From contig NZ_JASJOU010000019.1 in assembly GCF_030068605.1 (NCBI RefSeq), positions 142,408 to 206,407 on the forward strand: a DNA stretch of 64,000 bases. The letters are read 5' to 3'. A program made the translations under genes and the position numbers. Of this stretch, positions 46,213 through 56,588 are shown piece after piece; positions within the stretch are counted from its first letter, which is position 1, and each line of letters starts with the position of its first letter. The notes under the pieces are model-generated. The model was not told where the DNA came from. It saw only the letters and a program-made list of their open reading frames with translations, and did not search any database. The stretch comes from Xanthocytophaga agilis. GTDB lineage: Bacteria > Bacteroidota > Bacteroidia > Cytophagales > 172606-1.

Positions 46213-49200
46213 TCAAAAACCTAGGCTCAAACCAAACAAGATTACTTTGGAAACAGGCGTAATGGCTTCATCTACCCCAATCTGATTGTTGTTATTATCA
46301 CGCAATTGCATTTCAGGATCCAGACCCGTATAGTTAGTAATAGTAAACAGGTTCTGAGCCTGAACGTATACCCGGGCAGTACCAAGACCAGCTTTGGAAG
46401 TAAGTGAATTAGGGAAACTATATGCCAGTTGTAGATTTTTCAAACGAGCATAAGATCCCTTTTCTATGAAATAAGAGGAGGGTCGGCTACTAACTGCATC
46501 TTTTTCATTCAGGATAGGCAACTTCGCATTTCGGTTGTCAGGTGCCCAAGAATCGTATAATACCCTGCGACTACGATTTCCCTGGAAGGTATTGAAATCA
46601 GTCCAATAGCGGATATAATTAAAAATATCATTGCCGGAAACTCCCTGTAGAAAGGCAGTCAGTTCAATGCCTTTGTATCCCAAACTCAGGTTAACTCCAT
46701 AATTAAATTTGGGATGAGGATTACCGATATATTGCTGATCACCAGCTGCAGTAATTTGCTTGTCACCATTGATATCCCGATACTTGAATCGACCAATTCC
46801 TTTGTGTGGCTCTCTCACACCATCTCCATTCAAGTCGGTATAAATGACAGCATCATAGTATCCGGGAAATGCGACTCCATCTACTTTACCACCTGTTTCA
46901 TCTGTTGATTCCTGTATAATGCCATCCACTACATATCCATAGAAAGAAGACAACGGATAGCCTTTCTGTGAACGGGTAACAGCAGGTGTCCGCAAACTAA
47001 TACCAGGAATAAAAGCATCATTATTCAATGGATCAATAACTGTAACAGTGTTCCGATAGCTGGAATAGATCAATCCTAAACTGACATCCACTTTTTCAGC
47101 AATTCGGTCACGCAGGGTAATTCCCAAATCTACACCACGATTACGTACACCAGCAGCATTGTAAAAAGGAATATCAGCGTTACCTAATGCCCGAGGCAAG
47201 TCAATCTGCAACAATACATCATCTGTCTGACGGTTATACCAGTCAAAAGTGACTTCTACTCTGCTGTTAAATAATCCTAAATCGAAACCAAGGTTAGTAG
47301 AGGTAGTAGTTTCCCACTTGCCTTGAGGATTACCAAACTTGCGTAATGAATATGTTACATCGTAGCCATTAGGATTACCTACAACACTATATCCTCCACG
47401 AGTTACGTCGGTATCATAGTACTCAAATGAGTTATAATCATTGATTCCGTCCTGATTACCTGTTTGCCCCCAACCTCCCCGTATTTTAAGATCAGTAATC
47501 CAGCTGATACTTTTCAGGAAGCTCTCTTCGGAAATCCGCCAGCCCAAAGATACAGCTGGGAAAGTAGCCCAACGGGAGGCAGAAAGAAACCGGGAAGAAG
47601 CATCACGTCGTAATGTAGCAGATAACAGATACTTACCCATCAGAGAGTAATTAATCTGTCCAAACATGGAAAACAACGTATTGTCATTACGGATTGATCC
47701 GCTGTTGGTCTGGAATTGCGGATTACCTGCATCCAGAAATTCCAGGTTCTCAGGAAATAGTGTAGCTGTAGTAGCATAGCGGCTTCGGAAGCCGTTCTGG
47801 TTTTCACCATATTGCCGGATTGCTTCTGTACCAATAGTAGCATTGATATCATGGATCTCTTTTACTTTTACTTTGTAATTCAAGGTATTTGTCCATGTCC
47901 ATGCACTGCGGTAATTGAAATCGGCAGTATATTCATAGTAACGGGAAGCTTCTGAGTTTTCCCAGTCTGGCGTACGAGCATTTTTTCCTCTTCCTACAGT
48001 TCCATCCAAACCAAAGCTGGTACGTGCAGTCATTCCTTTCAGAAGATCTACTTCTGTGTATACATTGCCAAAAATCCGCATGTCCTGGTATCCGTTGTCT
48101 TTGTTTCGATACAATAAAGCTACCGGATTACGGGCATTACCCAGGTTATTGCCTAACGTACCTGCGAAGTTTCCAGCTATATCGTATACAGGGACAATTG
48201 GCTGCATCCGTAAGGCAAATGAAATTTCATTACTTTCATTCTGATCTCCAAACAAACCAGTTCGGCGGGCATATAATACCTGCAGGTTCTCTCCTATCCG
48301 AATGCGTTTATTAATTGAGAAATCTGTGTTTGCCCGAACAGAATACCGCTCAAAACCATTATGGATAATCATCCCTTTCTGATTGAAATAACCAGCAGAG
48401 AAAGCATACTTGGCGGTTTCGTTGCCACCTGATACTCCCAGTTGGTAATTTTGCATAGGAGCCCGGTTCAGTACTTCTTCCAGCCAGTTAGTACCTATCT
48501 TATTGGCTCTGGTAATCTGAAACACATCTCTACCAAAAGCTGGATTATTTGACCCATCAGCCAAGTACCGATTTCGACTATACTTAGATGGATCTACCCG
48601 TGGATCGCCTTCAAATGCACCACTGGGAACAATATAATCAGGGATTACAGGATCTACCCCATTACCATACTGACCATGTTCCGGATTACCGGTCGTAGCA
48701 TTCACTACTCCAGCATTACGTTTGCTATTCCATAAATACTGACCATATTCAGCAGTATTTAGCAGATCAAGCAATTTCCCATGTTGTTGTACGCCATAGT
48801 ATGCATCAAAAGTTACTCTGGGCTTTCCAGATTTTCCTTTTTTAGTGGTGATGATGACCACACCATTCCCTGCTCTGGCTCCATAAATAGAAGCGGAAGT
48901 AGCATCTTTCAGGATTTGAATAGATTCTATGTCATTCTGGTTGAAATTAGCCAAGTTATCCTTTGTAGGTACTCCATCGATAATGTACAAAGGATCATTA
49001 TTACCTATGGTTCCATAACCACGTATGCGAACATTGGCTCCCTGTCCAGGTACATTGCTGCTTGTGACAAATACTCCAGGTGCTCTTCCCTGCAATTGTT
49101 GTTGTACACTGGTAGCCGCTACAGCCAAAAGATCTTTAGAATTTACAACGGCAACCGCACTGGTTAAATCTTTTTTCTGCTGGGTGGTATAACCTGTAAC

Positions 49201-49623
49201 AACTACTTCACCCAAAGAGGTGACATCTGGTGCTAACTTAACATCTATTGTACTTCTTGCTCCTACGGTTATCTCTTGTGAGGTATACCCAATAAAGCTA
49301 AAGATAAGCACAGCATCGTTTCCATTAACGGTCAGACTGTATTGTCCATTAACGTTGGTTGTAGAGCCACTGGTAGTTCCTTTTACCAGTACACTAACTC
49401 CTGGTAACTCAGAGCCATCTTCTGCAGAAGTAATTTTTCCTGTCACTGTTCGCGATTGAGCACTTAGTGGCAGTGAGGTAAAGACTAACCCGATTATAAG
49501 GGCAAAAAAGACATAAAGAAAGCGGCTTTTGAAAGCGTTGTTTCCTTTTCTACAAGCTTGGGCATCAGAAAAAGAAGATTTCTTTTCCAATACACATAGG
49601 GTAAGTGTGTAAAAGTGATGCAT
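46213..49623 (-). CDS. SusC/RagA-type TonB-linked outer-membrane transporter (second locus)
   Basis: A 1136-residue receptor lacking the STN domain. After a long basic N-terminus and a TM-like signal (YVFFALIIGLVFTSLPLSAQ, end near residue 57) come the CarboxypepD_reg-like domain (VTGKITSAEDGSELPGVSVL, 61-80 onward) and the TonB plug (EVVVTGYTTQQKKDLTSAVA; VRIRGYGTIGNNDPLYIIDG; ILKDATSASIYGARAGNGVV), then the barrel ending LFGLSLGF. Absence of STN and of nearby sigma/FecR genes shows that this importer is regulated differently from the one at 21650-25336. Divergent from a beta-hexosaminidase gene that likely works with it. Confidence 0.95.
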   Translation of the reverse strand: MHHFYTLTLCVLEKKSSFSDAQACRKGNNAFKSRFLYVFFALIIGLVFTSLPLSAQSRTVTGKITSAEDGSELPGVSVLVKGTTSGSTTNVNGQYSLTVNGNDAVLIFSFIGYTSQEITVGARSTIDVKLAPDVTSLGEVVVTGYTTQQKKDLTSAVAVVNSKDLLAVAATSVQQQLQGRAPGVFVTSSNVPGQGANVRIRGYGTIGNNDPLYIIDGVPTKDNLANFNQNDIESIQILKDATSASIYGARAGNGVVIITTKKGKSGKPRVTFDAYYGVQQHGKLLDLLNTAEYGQYLWNSKRNAGVVNATTGNPEHGQYGNGVDPVIPDYIVPSGAFEGDPRVDPSKYSRNRYLADGSNNPAFGRDVFQITRANKIGTNWLEEVLNRAPMQNYQLGVSGGNETAKYAFSAGYFNQKGMIIHNGFERYSVRANTDFSINKRIRIGENLQVLYARRTGLFGDQNESNEISFALRMQPIVPVYDIAGNFAGTLGNNLGNARNPVALLYRNKDNGYQDMRIFGNVYTEVDLLKGMTARTSFGLDGTVGRGKNARTPDWENSEASRYYEYTADFNYRSAWTWTNTLNYKVKVKEIHDINATIGTEAIRQYGENQNGFRSRYATTATLFPENLEFLDAGNPQFQTNSGSIRNDNTLFSMFGQINYSLMGKYLLSATLRRDASSRFLSASRWATFPAVSLGWRISEESFLKSISWITDLKIRGGWGQTGNQDGINDYNSFEYYDTDVTRGGYSVVGNPNGYDVTYSLRKFGNPQGKWETTTSTNLGFDLGLFNSRVEVTFDWYNRQTDDVLLQIDLPRALGNADIPFYNAAGVRNRGVDLGITLRDRIAEKVDVSLGLIYSSYRNTVTVIDPLNNDAFIPGISLRTPAVTRSQKGYPLSSFYGYVVDGIIQESTDETGGKVDGVAFPGYYDAVIYTDLNGDGVREPHKGIGRFKYRDINGDKQITAAGDQQYIGNPHPKFNYGVNLSLGYKGIELTAFLQGVSGNDIFNYIRYWTDFNTFQGNRSRRVLYDSWAPDNRNAKLPILNEKDAVSSRPSSYFIEKGSYARLKNLQLAYSFPNSLTSKAGLGTARVYVQAQNLFTITNYTGLDPEMQLRDNNNNQIGVDEAITPVSKVILFGLSLGF

Positions 49624-50309
49624 CAGAGAAACTGTTGGGTTAAAAGTGAACAGAATAAAAAAACTGACGACAAAAAGTGAAGGATCTTCTGCTTATTATA
49701 TAACTAAAAAAATAAAAAATATAAACTACTCGTTGCAAGTAAAAAAATATAATCAAATATCACAAAATGATTGAATTAATTTTTTATCATTATTTCATAA
49801 CATAACTACCTGATTAGCAAGATCAAGTGTCAAAATAACAGCTAATCGACTTTCATTAAAAGCCAATTTTTGGAGATGCCAATATCTGTAGAACTGTATT
49901 TCAAAAAGAATCCAGATAAGTCTATTACTTCATTAAAAAAAGTAATATCAAGCTACTGCTACTTACCAGCTAAATCGCAGATTTTATCAGATATTCTGAA
50001 AAGACGATAATTTTTCAGAGTTGATATGCAGATTTACTAAATAATAATAGTCACTTCAGATATATGAAAGATGTTTTCTCAAATTCTTAGAGAAATAAAT
50101 TTATTGGACAGATCAAATAATTTTCTTTCTTTAAACCGAATAAAAAAATATTTTTTTATTCTTATATTTGCTCAGAAGGATTTGTAGTTAGTCTTATCCT
50201 TCAACAAAATCAGGTCTTTATCTATCCCATAAATGGCTGCACAGTTTTTGCAGAATAAACAAGCTTATATTCTCATAACGCCTTTCTTACTAAACGTACA
50301 GTGAACAGA
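49624..50309. other. AT-rich divergent promoter region
   Basis: 686 bases between susC and the hexosaminidase gene, very AT-rich with long A and T runs and no coding sense. Besides the -7 candidate at 50163 nothing specific was seen. Confidence 0.5.
50163..50170 (+). promoter_or_regulatory. Candidate -7 promoter element for the GH20 gene
   Basis: TATATTTG matches TAnnTTTG on the plus strand. It would leave a leader of about 140 bases before the GH20 ATG. No -33 TTTG is visible. Confidence 0.35.
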
Positions 50310-52829
50310 ATGAAAAAAATTGTCTCGGGATTCTTATTTCTCTTCCAATTGCATCTGGCTTCGTATGCACAGCAACCACAACCTGCCGATTTCAAAAGCT
50401 TACAGGTAACCTGGGAAGTATCAGATAACAATACACAAGGAAAATCCAAATCTACTATTGTCTTTTCAAATACAGGTAACAAGCCATTTCCGAATACAGG
50501 CTGGACTATCTTCTTCAACGCATCAGGATTCAAGGCACAGGATACTACTCAAGCAATAATCAGACTGGTAAATGGAGATTTATTTGCGTTGACTCCTGGT
50601 CCCAAGTTTGGAGCATTACCAGCAGGAGGATCTAAAAAAGTAGAAGTAACAGGTGGTGCAATCCGAAATGTATCAGGGCTACCAATAGGATTCTATATCA
50701 GTGCGGATCATACACCTACTAAAGGATATCCTCTGAATGTGGTTGTAAAACCATTATTCAATACTGAAAAGAATGATTTTCTGGTTGCCAACCGCATCTA
50801 CAAACAAAACCAGCAGATTGCCAATATTCCTGCAGAAAAGTTGGTCAAAATATTTCCTACTCCTGTTAAATATACAGAAACAGCAGATAAATTCATCCTT
50901 GATCCTACAGTAGTGATTTCTGCGGATGCCAGTTTCAAAAATGAAACAGAGGAATTAACCAGATATATCACCCAACTGACAGGGAAAAAATCAGCATCCC
51001 AAGCTAAAGCCAAAGGTAAAGCTATTGTTCTCTCAAAAATAGCAGGGTTAGCCCCAGAAGAATACAAACTTACTGTTACAAAAAACAGAATTACTATTTC
51101 TGCTTCTACTTCAACAGGAGCCTTTTACGGTATTCAATCGCTTATCTCACTTATACCTTCTTCAGTTAAAAATACAGACAAAACTATTTCTATTTCAGGT
51201 GTAGATGTAAGTGACTCACCACGGTTTGGCTACCGGGCCTTACAGATTGATGTAGCCCGGAACTTTCATTCAAAAGCAGAACTGCTAAAGATACTGGATC
51301 TTATGGCTTTATATAAGCTAAATGTTTTTCACTTCCACTTTAGCGAAGATGAAGCATGGAGACTTGAGATTCCTTCCTTACCAGAACTTACCAAAGTTGG
51401 TTCCAAACGAGCTGCTACACCAGATAGTAAAGATCATCTTTATCCTTCCTTTGGTTCAGGTGCGGATACCACTAGCAGTGGTTCGGGCTATTATACGAAA
51501 GCCGATTTTATTGAGATTCTGAAATATGCTAATCAACGTCATATCCGGGTGATCCCAGAGATTGAATCACCTGGTCATGCAAGGGCAGCCATTAAAGCAA
51601 TGGATGCACGATACGAAAGGCTGATGAAGCTTGGACAACCAGAAGAAGCTCTGAAATATCTTCTACGTGATCCGAATGACAAATCTCAGTACCGGTCTGT
51701 ACAAGGGTGGGATGACAACGTGATCAATATTGCATTACCATCTACTTATAACTTTATGGAAACTGTAGTGGATGACATCCGGAAAATGTATCAGGAAGCC
51801 AATGCACCTTTGGAAATGATTCATTTTGGAGGAGATGAAGTACCAGCAGGTGTATGGGAGAAATCTCCGGCAGTCAATGCATTACTACGCCCGGAAGGCG
51901 AATTAAAAACTCCCAATGATTTGTGGAACTACTACTTCACAAAAGTTAATGCCTTACTTAACAAACGTAACTTATCCATGTATGGATGGGAAGAATCAGG
52001 GCTGGTAAAAACGTTCGTGAATGGTAAAGCAGTATGGGAACCTAATACGGAGTTGGCAAAGAAAAAAATACAGGTAGATGTGTGGAACAATCTACCAGGC
52101 TCAGGAGCCGAAGATTTAGCCTATCGTATGGCAAATAAAGGTATAAAAGTAGTCTTGACTGCAGTAACCAACTTCTACTTTGATCTGGCATACAATCAAT
52201 CTTTTGATGAGCCGGGTTATTTTTGGGGTGGCTATGTAGATATAGACAAACCGTTTTACTTCATTCCTTTCGACTATCTGAAAAACTTAAAAGACAATGA
52301 TGGTAATCCGATTAATCCAGCTATTATCAAAGGGAGAGAGCAGTTAACAGAGTTTGGCAAATCAAACATTGTGGGTTTACAGGGAGCCATCTGGAGTGAG
52401 AATATTCGTACACCAGAAAGACTAGAGTATATGTTACTACCCAAAATGTTTGGATTAGCGGAAAGAGCCTGGTCAAAAGAACCAGAATGGGCAAAAGAGA
52501 ATGATGCAGCAAAAAGTGAAAGGTTATACCAGACTGCCTGGTCAGAGTTTATCAATGTGGTTGCGAAAAGAGAACTTCCTCGTCTGGATCAGTATGCAGG
52601 TGGATTTCAATACAGAGTACCAACACCTGGAGCAGTTATCAATCAGGGACAAGTCGAGGCAAATGTTCAGTTTCCAGAATTTAGTATTCACTACACCACT
52701 GATGGATCTGAACCAACTTTAAACAGTCCAGTATATAGTGGTCCTATCAAAGAAAAAGGTACAATCAAGTTAAAAAGCTTTAACCTGACAGGAAGAGGCA
52801 GTCATACAGTATTGGTGACTAACCAGTAA
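50310..52829 (+). CDS. Beta-N-acetylhexosaminidase, GH20
   Basis: An 839-residue secreted enzyme from the ATG at 50310 (a GTG three codons earlier is less likely); signal peptide to YAQQ. The N-terminal CHB_HEX carbohydrate-binding domain (about 30-150; LQVTWEVSDN, NTGWTIFFNASGF), the GH20b domain (about 175-300) and the TIM barrel (about 306-730) are in the usual order. The catalytic pair is Asp509-Glu510 in MIHFGGDEVPAGVW; FHFHFSEDEAWRLEI and RVIPEIESPGHARAA are further GH20 blocks. A C-terminal CHB_HEX_C-type strand set ends FNLTGRGSHTVLV. It removes terminal beta-linked GlcNAc or GalNAc. It is divergent from the second susCD pair and ends at a strong terminator. Confidence 0.96.
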   Translation: MKKIVSGFLFLFQLHLASYAQQPQPADFKSLQVTWEVSDNNTQGKSKSTIVFSNTGNKPFPNTGWTIFFNASGFKAQDTTQAIIRLVNGDLFALTPGPKFGALPAGGSKKVEVTGGAIRNVSGLPIGFYISADHTPTKGYPLNVVVKPLFNTEKNDFLVANRIYKQNQQIANIPAEKLVKIFPTPVKYTETADKFILDPTVVISADASFKNETEELTRYITQLTGKKSASQAKAKGKAIVLSKIAGLAPEEYKLTVTKNRITISASTSTGAFYGIQSLISLIPSSVKNTDKTISISGVDVSDSPRFGYRALQIDVARNFHSKAELLKILDLMALYKLNVFHFHFSEDEAWRLEIPSLPELTKVGSKRAATPDSKDHLYPSFGSGADTTSSGSGYYTKADFIEILKYANQRHIRVIPEIESPGHARAAIKAMDARYERLMKLGQPEEALKYLLRDPNDKSQYRSVQGWDDNVINIALPSTYNFMETVVDDIRKMYQEANAPLEMIHFGGDEVPAGVWEKSPAVNALLRPEGELKTPNDLWNYYFTKVNALLNKRNLSMYGWEESGLVKTFVNGKAVWEPNTELAKKKIQVDVWNNLPGSGAEDLAYRMANKGIKVVLTAVTNFYFDLAYNQSFDEPGYFWGGYVDIDKPFYFIPFDYLKNLKDNDGNPINPAIIKGREQLTEFGKSNIVGLQGAIWSENIRTPERLEYMLLPKMFGLAERAWSKEPEWAKENDAAKSERLYQTAWSEFINVVAKRELPRLDQYAGGFQYRVPTPGAVINQGQVEANVQFPEFSIHYTTDGSEPTLNSPVYSGPIKEKGTIKLKSFNLTGRGSHTVLVTNQ

Positions 52830-52848
52830 AAGATACTATATCCAAAAC

Positions 52849-52886
52849 AAAAGGAGGCTACTCTATATAGAGTAGCCTCCTTTTTT
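52849..52886. terminator. Perfect palindromic bidirectional terminator
   Basis: A 34-base perfect palindrome (AAAGGAGGCTACTCTAT and its complement, 52850-52883) followed by T-runs on the plus strand and, from the other side, TTTTG on the minus. It lies between the convergent GH20 gene and the secreted protein gene at 52893. Confidence 0.93.
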
Positions 52887-52892
52887 AGTACC

Positions 52893-54005
52893 TTATTTTT
52901 TAATCCTTACCCAAACCTTTCCATCATCATTACAACTCATGATATGTAAGCGATACCTACCTGGTGGAAACTTATGTAGATCAAATTTAATAAAGTCGCC
53001 ATCCCCAAATGACACACTTTGTGATTCTGCTTTTTTATTTCCCTTCAAATAGGCACTTGTAATTGTTCCCATAGGGGAAACAAAAAGATACTTATCATTT
53101 GATTGGCTAACGGTAAGCTTTTTTAGATGAGACAAATTATGTAACCAAACATGAGTTGCAAACAAGATACAATAAATCTTATATGTAATAGTCTGATTAT
53201 TTTCTACTGTTTCTACCAATAATGTATCTCTTCCTCCCATAGGGAAAGTTTCCATGTCTGGAGTAAATGATAGCCACACAGTTACATTTTCTTTGGCTCG
53301 TATAGGGATCGGAAAAGATTCGTTAGTGGGTTTGATAAGTACTTTACCTGATGTACTAGTAATTGAAAAAATTTTCAGATCGCTTTTACAAGATAAGCGT
53401 AATGAGAATGTTGCACTTTTGTTACTTCCCAATAGTACATTTAATTGAGGTTCTGCATTAGAAATTATCAGATTATGATTGGGATAAAACTCATTGACTT
53501 CCAACATATTTTCATCTATAAGGGACTTTGAGGCCTTCTTATAAAGTTTTTCCTCTCTATATTCATACTCATATTGTACACCTTTTTGTAGGTCGTAATA
53601 AAAAGAAGAATCAGTATTGCCAACATTATTTAGGTTTGTAGATGCTATGTGTATTCCCTCTTTCCAGCTCTGCCGTTCTACTAATCTGTTTGTCGAGTCG
53701 TACACTTGCCAGATACTGTCCCGAACAGATATAAAACCGTTGTGTATTTTATCTGTTTGAAGCAAAATCATCTTTTGTAAACCCGGATATCGTATCATAT
53801 ACCACCAATCTGAGAGAGTATCAACAATAGTATAGGTATCCTGTGAGATTAGTTTATAATTACCAATTCTGGTATCCCAGGAGTCTGTTGTATCTTTCTC
53901 TATCCATAGTCCTGTTTTAAGGCCATCTTTTGTTAAAAGATTTTGTGCAGAACTGTTTATAACCAGACAAAAACAGATAACCCTAACAAAATGTTTGATA
54001 ATCAT
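52893..54005 (-). CDS. Secreted protein of unknown function
   Basis: A 370-residue exported protein (signal peptide 1-20, INSSAQ). The start of the mature part has two short MORN-like units (DGLKTGLWIEKDTTDSWDTR; YDSTNRLVERQSWKEGIHIA), a pattern found in YwqK-type proteins. Residues 185-290 look like an Ig-like or DUF1573-type domain (NVLLGSNKSATFSLRLSCKS). The C-terminus is a beta-rich tail ending KFPPGRYRLHIMSC, reminiscent of a small sorting or binding domain. I cannot name the family. Confidence 0.6.
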   Translation of the reverse strand: MIIKHFVRVICFCLVINSSAQNLLTKDGLKTGLWIEKDTTDSWDTRIGNYKLISQDTYTIVDTLSDWWYMIRYPGLQKMILLQTDKIHNGFISVRDSIWQVYDSTNRLVERQSWKEGIHIASTNLNNVGNTDSSFYYDLQKGVQYEYEYREEKLYKKASKSLIDENMLEVNEFYPNHNLIISNAEPQLNVLLGSNKSATFSLRLSCKSDLKIFSITSTSGKVLIKPTNESFPIPIRAKENVTVWLSFTPDMETFPMGGRDTLLVETVENNQTITYKIYCILFATHVWLHNLSHLKKLTVSQSNDKYLFVSPMGTITSAYLKGNKKAESQSVSFGDGDFIKFDLHKFPPGRYRLHIMSCNDDGKVWVRIKK

Positions 54006-54107
54006 TTGATTCTACTTATTAACAGGATAATTATTTTAATTGGTAAGTCTTCTGAGAACTAATAGCGCATACACTAGTATACAAGCATCGGATACTTTTC
54101 CTCTGTT

Positions 54108-54779
54108 TCAATAAGAATATTTACGTCCAGGCTTAAATGAAACTTCTTTTTGATTGATGATCCCTTTTATTCGCCATCCTGTTATTTTCCATTGCTCATT
54201 TTTCAGAAAAACCTTCTTCTTTTCTATGTCTTCATTGATCATACCTATACGAATAGGCATAGTAGATGTACGTCCAAATGCTTCCGAAACAGGTCGCATT
54301 CCAGTTGCAAATACCTGTATGCTATCAATAAACTGATTAAGGCACTTAACAGAGCCATTCCGGTTGGTTTTTAGTGTTAACCACCTATTACTAGTTTTCA
54401 GTTTTATATTGGCACCTTCAATGGGATTTATAGAAAACATTCCATCAAATTCTCTTTCGCCATACCAACAGGCATAAACAGTTAGTGAATCAGAAACAGG
54501 TGTACCAAGTAATACAAGTGATGGGGTAATTCTCACAACTGTGTCAGAGTTTACTATTAAATGTTTGTCAACTACTTTCCATTCTCCTCGGGTTCCAATA
54601 AATGTCTTTCCATCAAAAACATTCAATTGAAACCGATAGTCTTCATTTATTTGTAATGTGGTGTTATATTCTGCAGGACTGCACACTCTGTAAAATCCAA
54701 TCATACACTTTTCAATGGACTTACACCCCATATCAATCATTGTAAACAGAACCAGAAAAGTTATAAGTTGCTTTTGCAT
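54108..54779 (-). CDS. Lipoprotein of unknown function
   Basis: A 223-residue protein with a lipoprotein signal ending TMIDMGCKS (lipobox Cys near residue 19). The first part (CMIGFYRVCSPAEYNTTLQI, GTRGEWKVVDKHLIVNSDTV) is beta-rich like lipocalin or DUF-type lipoproteins with a GEW turn. The last third (KKKVFLKNEQWKITGWRIKG) is basic. Function unknown. Same strand as the LRR and secreted-protein genes around it. Confidence 0.55.
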   Translation of the reverse strand: MQKQLITFLVLFTMIDMGCKSIEKCMIGFYRVCSPAEYNTTLQINEDYRFQLNVFDGKTFIGTRGEWKVVDKHLIVNSDTVVRITPSLVLLGTPVSDSLTVYACWYGEREFDGMFSINPIEGANIKLKTSNRWLTLKTNRNGSVKCLNQFIDSIQVFATGMRPVSEAFGRTSTMPIRIGMINEDIEKKKVFLKNEQWKITGWRIKGIINQKEVSFKPGRKYSY

Positions 54780-54813
54780 ATTTATTGTTACCTTTTACAC
54801 TATCTATCAGATA

Positions 54814-55743
54814 TTACAAATAACTATCAGGCCTTATTCTCTTCAGATTCATCTTCTGTCCTTGCAAGTCTACCACTTTCACATGTTGAAAATGTGGAGC
54901 CCGCTCATAATCCTCTGGTTTGATTTTCAGATTCGCCTGTTGTTGTGTATCAATATACAGATAGGCAAAATATGAATTGGCAAATACTTGCTTCAATGAA
55001 ATAAGAACTTGATCGTCTATATATTCCAGAGGATTGGCATAAATGCTCAAACCTTTTACAGAGGAAGGAATATATTCAATTCGTTTGAGACGATTATCAC
55101 CTATATTCAGATGTTGCAAAGCATCCAAATACATTAACTCTTCAGGTAGCTGTTCAAAATAATGGCTAAAGAAATCCAGATGAGTTAGCTTTTTTAAGCC
55201 TTTAATACCAGAAGGTAAATAAGTAAGCTGGTTACAACTTAGTTGCAGATAGGTTAATTGCTCAAGCTGTCCTAACCTTGTAGGCAAGCTTTTTAATTGA
55301 TTATCAAACAAATTTAGCACTTCCAATCTGGACAACATAGCTATCCAGGCTGGAAGAGATTTTAACTGATTATGACCAAGTAGCAGATGTTTTAACTGTC
55401 TCAATTCACCTATTGCGATTGGCAAGCTTGTCAGTTGATTTCCTGTCAGATACAAACGTTTCAAATTCTGAAGTCGGCCAATAGTATCTGGTAAATGTCT
55501 AATCTGGTTATTGATTAAATGAAGAACTTCCAGAGACGGAATCTGTGTAAGAACATCTATATTCTGAATTCTATTGTTACTCAAATAGATAACTTTTAAC
55601 GATTGTAATTCAGCCAGCCACTCAGGAATAATAGATATAGAATTATCTTCTAAATTAAGATTCGTAAGATTTTTTGCATTCCGTATTTCGACAGGAAATT
55701 CAATAAGTTTATGTTCTTTAAAGTTTAGACGGGTAGTTTCCAA
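54814..55743 (-). CDS. Leucine-rich-repeat protein
   Basis: A 309-residue cytoplasmic-looking LRR protein without signal peptide. About nine repeats run from residue 15 to 230 in the typical bacterial/plant-like form LxxLxxLxLxxNxLxxLP: LKVIYLSNNRIQNI, LEVLHLINNQIRHL, LKRLYLTGNQLTSLPIAIGE, LKHLLLGHNQLKSL, LEVLNLFDNQLKSL, LTYLQLSCNQLTYL. The last 70 residues lack repeats and have no recognised domain (QANLKIKPEDYERAPHFQHV). LRR proteins of this type mediate protein-protein contacts; no partner is evident. A signal or kinase domain, seen in some relatives, is absent. Confidence 0.9.
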   Translation of the reverse strand: METTRLNFKEHKLIEFPVEIRNAKNLTNLNLEDNSISIIPEWLAELQSLKVIYLSNNRIQNIDVLTQIPSLEVLHLINNQIRHLPDTIGRLQNLKRLYLTGNQLTSLPIAIGELRQLKHLLLGHNQLKSLPAWIAMLSRLEVLNLFDNQLKSLPTRLGQLEQLTYLQLSCNQLTYLPSGIKGLKKLTHLDFFSHYFEQLPEELMYLDALQHLNIGDNRLKRIEYIPSSVKGLSIYANPLEYIDDQVLISLKQVFANSYFAYLYIDTQQQANLKIKPEDYERAPHFQHVKVVDLQGQKMNLKRIRPDSYL

Positions 55744-55857
55744 GACAGTAAATACTTTACTATTTCATAAATATAACAGTAAAGTAGCCATTTTTAGTAT
55801 ACAGTGACTTAGTTCTTCATAACATCCTGTTATATACTCTTTAATGATTCTTCTGAT

Positions 55858-56268
55858 CTACTCCTGCCACCTGGAAAACGAAGCTAGGCCTAGATTGGCT
55901 AAGGTAATGATAGTGTCGGTATCGATGGGTTGTCTTGACTTTAGCTTTTCCAGCTCTGTTTCCTGCGCAAGTATCATCTGCCCTTCCAGAGAATCTATCC
56001 ATACCAGAGCATCACTGTAAAAATGCAATGCAACCTTATGTTGCACCTGGTCTGTTCGATGAGATTGTATGATTTCAAATTTGAAATTATGGAACGGCAC
56101 GCAATACTTTCCCATCGTATTCAGTACTTCCGGAAACCTGCCATTTAATTGCTGAATATCTCCCATCCATGCTGTACTTACCAGATAATGCATATTCTCA
56201 GCCTTAGAGATATTTTTCTGCATCTCCTGAAACGTATTATATACTCCCTGCTGATCAAGCTGTTGGGC
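55858..56268 (-). pseudogene. Probably 5'-truncated gene
   Basis: The frame is open from 56268 to the stop at 55858. An ATG at 56223 could give a 121-residue protein, but the 15 codons before it read just as well as coding sequence (AQQLDQQGVYNTFQE) and run directly into an in-frame TAA at 56269-56271, so the start of the gene seems to be missing. The remaining part has helical segments (MHYLVSTAWMGDIQQLNGRF; IITLANLGLASFSR). No family recognised. The adjacent upstream DNA contains one arm of a diverged repeat. Confidence 0.5.
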
Positions 56269-56588
56269 TTACATATAAAATTCCTTGTGAGTATGCTCGA
56301 AAATTCCTTTTTCCCACAGAGAAAAACAAAATCGGTGAATACAGATTTCACTGAGGTGAATTACTTTTTCGATAAAGTAATTAGAATCGAGGAACTATCT
56401 TAGAGAATGGTATAGTCAATATTTTGATTCCTCCTATTGACAGAATTTACATAGCTTTCCTATGTGAACAAAATTTGAATATTCTTATTTTCCTCCATTG
56501 TATCAATTTTACATAATTATAGCTCCACTCTTTACATAAATCAAATAGGAACTATTAAACTGGAGGAAATACTTTTATATCTTGCTCA
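56269..56588. other. Intergenic region with a diverged repeat arm
   Basis: 320 AT-rich bases. The block 56321-56364 resembles 57564-57607 (roughly three quarters identical, with the substitutions mainly transitions). Nothing else recognised. Confidence 0.4.
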
